A stretch of DNA of 6,810 bases from an uncultured Clostridia bacterium (lineage in GTDB: Bacteria; Bacillota; Clostridia; Oscillospirales; Acutalibacteraceae). The translations under genes and the position numbers were made by a program. Position 1 is the stretch's first letter. Each line of letters opens with the position of its first letter. The stretch spans positions 1 to 6,810 of the forward strand of contig CALDOU010000069.1 of assembly GCA_937912175.1 (NCBI GenBank). The letters run 5' to 3'. The notes under the pieces were generated by a model. The model was given only the letters and a program-made list of their open reading frames with translations. It was not told the origin of the DNA and made no database searches. Shown here piece after piece: positions 4,743 to 6,810 of the stretch.

Positions 4743-6810
4743 TTACTTGCCTGTTTTTTCCTTTTTTTCTTTTCTTTTTTTATAAATTATCCAAAGTGAC
4801 AATCCGATTAAAAGTAAGATAAACAGAATTAAAATCAACCTTAGAGCACTTCCTTGGGCGGTTACGATATTATTTTTGCTCTTAAATTTATCGTTAATAT
4901 TTCCTTCTTCGGTATTTCCTATATTATCATCATCCGAATCGTCATTAAATACTGTATTGCCGGAATTGTTGCCACCTGAAGACTTGCTATTTGAAGTACC
5001 CAACGCGTAATCTTTTATCATTTGTACATTTGCATCCATTGCGTCAAGTAATGAAGATCTGCCCGGGGTAGATGAACGATTGGCGATTATTCCCATGGCG
5101 CTGAAAGAACTCGTTTCGAAAGAAACCTTATTACCGTTAAAATTCAAAGTCATATAGCTTATTTTTCCGTCTGACGATTGTTCATGAATTCCGGTGGGCC
5201 TTTCAAAATAAGTCAAATCCGGCGCCGGAACCGTAACAACCACAGATTCACCTTCGGGAAGGTTATAGCGTGTATCTGTAAGCGTATTCCAAAGATAAAT
5301 ATCATAAAGTGATAAAATATATTCGGAGTTGAGTTTATTATAGATACGAGCACATGCGCTTACGTCCGAAGAAATAGGTACGGCAACCAATTTTACATAC
5401 CAGTCTACGCCGTCAATGGTTATGTCGTTATTGGAATGTAATTTGCTTTTTGATTGTTCTTGCAAGTTTTGAAGTGCATCTAAGTTGCTGACTTTAGATT
5501 TTTGATCTTCCGATAAAGAATTATATATTTTAGTGGCTTCTATTATTGAATTAACATCATCCAGGCTGTCTATGGAGGTGGGGAGGTTATTAATTGTGTT
5601 TACAAGATTTGCTTCCACGTTTTGTTCGACGCCTATAACGGTTACTGTTTTATTTTCATCAATATTGGATATTGTATAATATCCGGAAGAATCGGGGGTT
5701 AGTGTATCATTTCCTAACATAACTTTAGCGGAAGAATTCGAATATGCGGGGTAGAGTGAAACTTTAAATGAAATAGAGCCTTTGTGTTCAACTTTATTGT
5801 CACCGGTAATCACTCTGTTGTCAAAGTTATAATAATCTATACCCTCTGTTTTAGTGAGAGTTACGGTATAAGTGTTTTTTCTTATATTTCCCACTTTAAT
5901 TCTTATATCTTGGGTTACATTTGGAATTATATATTTTCCCGAAGCCAGTTTTTGAGCGCTTAATCCATTACTTTGACCATTATTTACGATAATATACATT
6001 CCCGATTTTGAATCGTCATATGAGTCATCAACATTTATACCGAATTCAAAATTTTTACCGTATTTAATGTTGAGTGTACCGGATATAACAGCACCTTGGT
6101 CATTTAAATAAGTTGCCCCGTCTACTTTTTCCAGTATTACTTTATATTTAATGCTTTCAACGTTACCTATGATTAACGTACAGTCTTCCGTAATATTATT
6201 AAGCTTAAATTTATAAATTTTTCCTCCCTCGGCGGTGTTTCCGCTTTCATTTTTTGATAAAGCTTTATCTCCGCTTACTTTTTGACAATTTACTACCAGG
6301 TTATCATCTAACTTATATCCTTCTTTAGCTTTTACTTCAAATTCAAAATTTGAATTGTAGGGGATAGATTTAGTGCCCGAAAAAGCTTTTCCGTTAATAA
6401 CGAATTGAGCGGCGTCGCTATAAACAAAATTTAAAACATAAGAGTTAATGCTTACATCTTTTATCTCTACTGTTTTATTTGATGTAATATCATTAACAAT
6501 ATAGGAACCTTGATATTCTACAATTTGAGTTTCCGAAGTTTCGGGGGAGTCGGAATCATAAACTACTACTTTAAATTTAGACTGATTATATTTTTCTTCT
6601 AATTGAACCTGGAAAGAAACAGAATCGCCATATAGAACAGTTAAATTATTCGAAATAGGGTATTTGTCTTGAAAATAAGAAATTGTCGCCTTTTCGTCCA
6701 CGCCGTCAACATCAGCTTCTTTTTTCAAAGTGACGTTGAGTTTGATTTTTTCTATTGAACCTGTAACAGTAACTGCGGTTTTGACGTTACCCCCCGGTAT
6801 TTTATAGATA
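4743..6810 (-). CDS. Large repeat-containing surface protein with C-terminal membrane anchor, N-terminus beyond right edge
   Basis: The frame is open from the right edge to a stop at 4743-4745, giving 688 residues of a longer protein. A TTG at 6728 could be mistaken for a start, but it has no role as one: the frame upstream encodes the end of another repeat. Order seen, numbering from that TTG: beta-rich repeats of about 85-100 residues up to 370; a helical module at 371-431 (SIIEATKIYNSLSEDQKSKV), like the two-helix modules common in Bacillota cell-surface proteins; a beta domain at about 432-550 with YILSLYDIYL and KVSFETSSFSAMGIIA, resembling domains near the C-terminus of clostridial surface proteins; an acidic Asn/Ser/Gly/Asp linker at 576-620; a membrane helix at 628-649; and a KKRKEKKEK tail. 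There is no LPXTG motif, so it is probably membrane-anchored with its bulk outside. Adhesion or matrix contact is only a guess. The XRE gene follows 66 bases downstream. Confidence 0.85.
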   Translation of the reverse strand, partial: IYKIPGGNVKTAVTVTGSIEKIKLNVTLKKEADVDGVDEKATISYFQDKYPISNNLTVLYGDSVSFQVQLEEKYNQSKFKVVVYDSDSPETSETQIVEYQGSYIVNDITSNKTVEIKDVSINSYVLNFVYSDAAQFVINGKAFSGTKSIPYNSNFEFEVKAKEGYKLDDNLVVNCQKVSGDKALSKNESGNTAEGGKIYKFKLNNITEDCTLIIGNVESIKYKVILEKVDGATYLNDQGAVISGTLNIKYGKNFEFGINVDDSYDDSKSGMYIIVNNGQSNGLSAQKLASGKYIIPNVTQDIRIKVGNIRKNTYTVTLTKTEGIDYYNFDNRVITGDNKVEHKGSISFKVSLYPAYSNSSAKVMLGNDTLTPDSSGYYTISNIDENKTVTVIGVEQNVEANLVNTINNLPTSIDSLDDVNSIIEATKIYNSLSEDQKSKVSNLDALQNLQEQSKSKLHSNNDITIDGVDWYVKLVAVPISSDVSACARIYNKLNSEYILSLYDIYLWNTLTDTRYNLPEGESVVVTVPAPDLTYFERPTGIHEQSSDGKISYMTLNFNGNKVSFETSSFSAMGIIANRSSTPGRSSLLDAMDANVQMIKDYALGTSNSKSSGGNNSGNTVFNDDSDDDNIGNTEEGNINDKFKSKNNIVTAQGSALRLILILFILLLIGLSLWIIYKKRKEKKEKTGK
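5619..6810 (-). repeat. Tandem diverged protein repeats in the surface protein (four units plus a partial one)
   Basis: Units fall at about 6447-6746, 6150-6446, 5874-6149 and 5619-5873, and the tail of another lies at 6747-6810. Each starts with an alternating beta strand (YKVILEK, YTVTLTK), has a middle strand such as YGKNFEFGINV or YGDSVSFQVQL, and ends with a G-x-Y-x-I-x-N-[IV]-[TD] strand and a V-x-[IV]-x-[GND]-V strand (GSYIVNDITSNKTVEI, GKYIIPNVTQDIRIKV, GYYTISNIDENKTVTV). They are diverged at the DNA level, so the duplication is old and not prone to slippage. They resemble Ig-like or bacterial surface beta-repeats, but I cannot name the Pfam family with certainty. Confidence 0.7.

Noticed and set aside
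4743..6728. Surface-protein start at TTG 6728
   Set aside because: There is no ribosome binding site or signal peptide, and the frame continues upstream with sequence matching the end of another repeat.

Overview
The window is AT-rich, gene-dense DNA with strong purine-rich ribosome binding sites, sigma-A-type promoters and short intergenic gaps. A formate-tetrahydrofolate ligase and a repeat-built surface protein with a C-terminal membrane anchor point to a Gram-positive anaerobe, most likely a clostridial Bacillota, possibly gut-associated. The species cannot be named from the sequence. No tRNA, rRNA, CRISPR array, insertion sequence or phage module is visible, and no stretch over 300 bases lacks a gene.

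Layout. Positions 1-2390 (minus strand) look like one transcription unit read right to left: a secreted phosphatidylinositol phospholipase C-like protein, then a CorA-type divalent metal transporter about 30 bases downstream, then an unrecognised lysine-rich protein that runs off the left edge. A divergent promoter region (2391-2581) separates this unit from the single plus-strand gene, fhs (2582-4249), which feeds formate into the folate one-carbon pool. Fhs ends at a bidirectional terminator shared with a convergent minus-strand pair: a small XRE/Cro-type regulator (4311-4676) and, upstream of it, a large surface protein (4743 to beyond the right edge). That protein has tandem beta-type repeats, a helical module, a C-terminal beta domain, an acidic Ser/Asn/Gly/Asp linker and one C-terminal membrane helix.

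Start-site corrections matter here. The regulator has no ATG, GTG or TTG that gives a whole helix-turn-helix. Its complete domain needs an ATT start at 4676, which sits 7 bases after a good Shine-Dalgarno sequence. The phospholipase is best started at 2390 and the CorA protein at 1319, both on ribosome-binding-site grounds. The surface protein has no start in the window; its frame is open to the right edge.

The best lead is regulatory. The regulator's own promoter carries a small palindrome over its -35 box, and the same 15-mer with one mismatch lies in the fhs promoter. This suggests, without proving, that the regulator controls itself and fhs. I see no clear new multi-gene system; most genes belong to known families.
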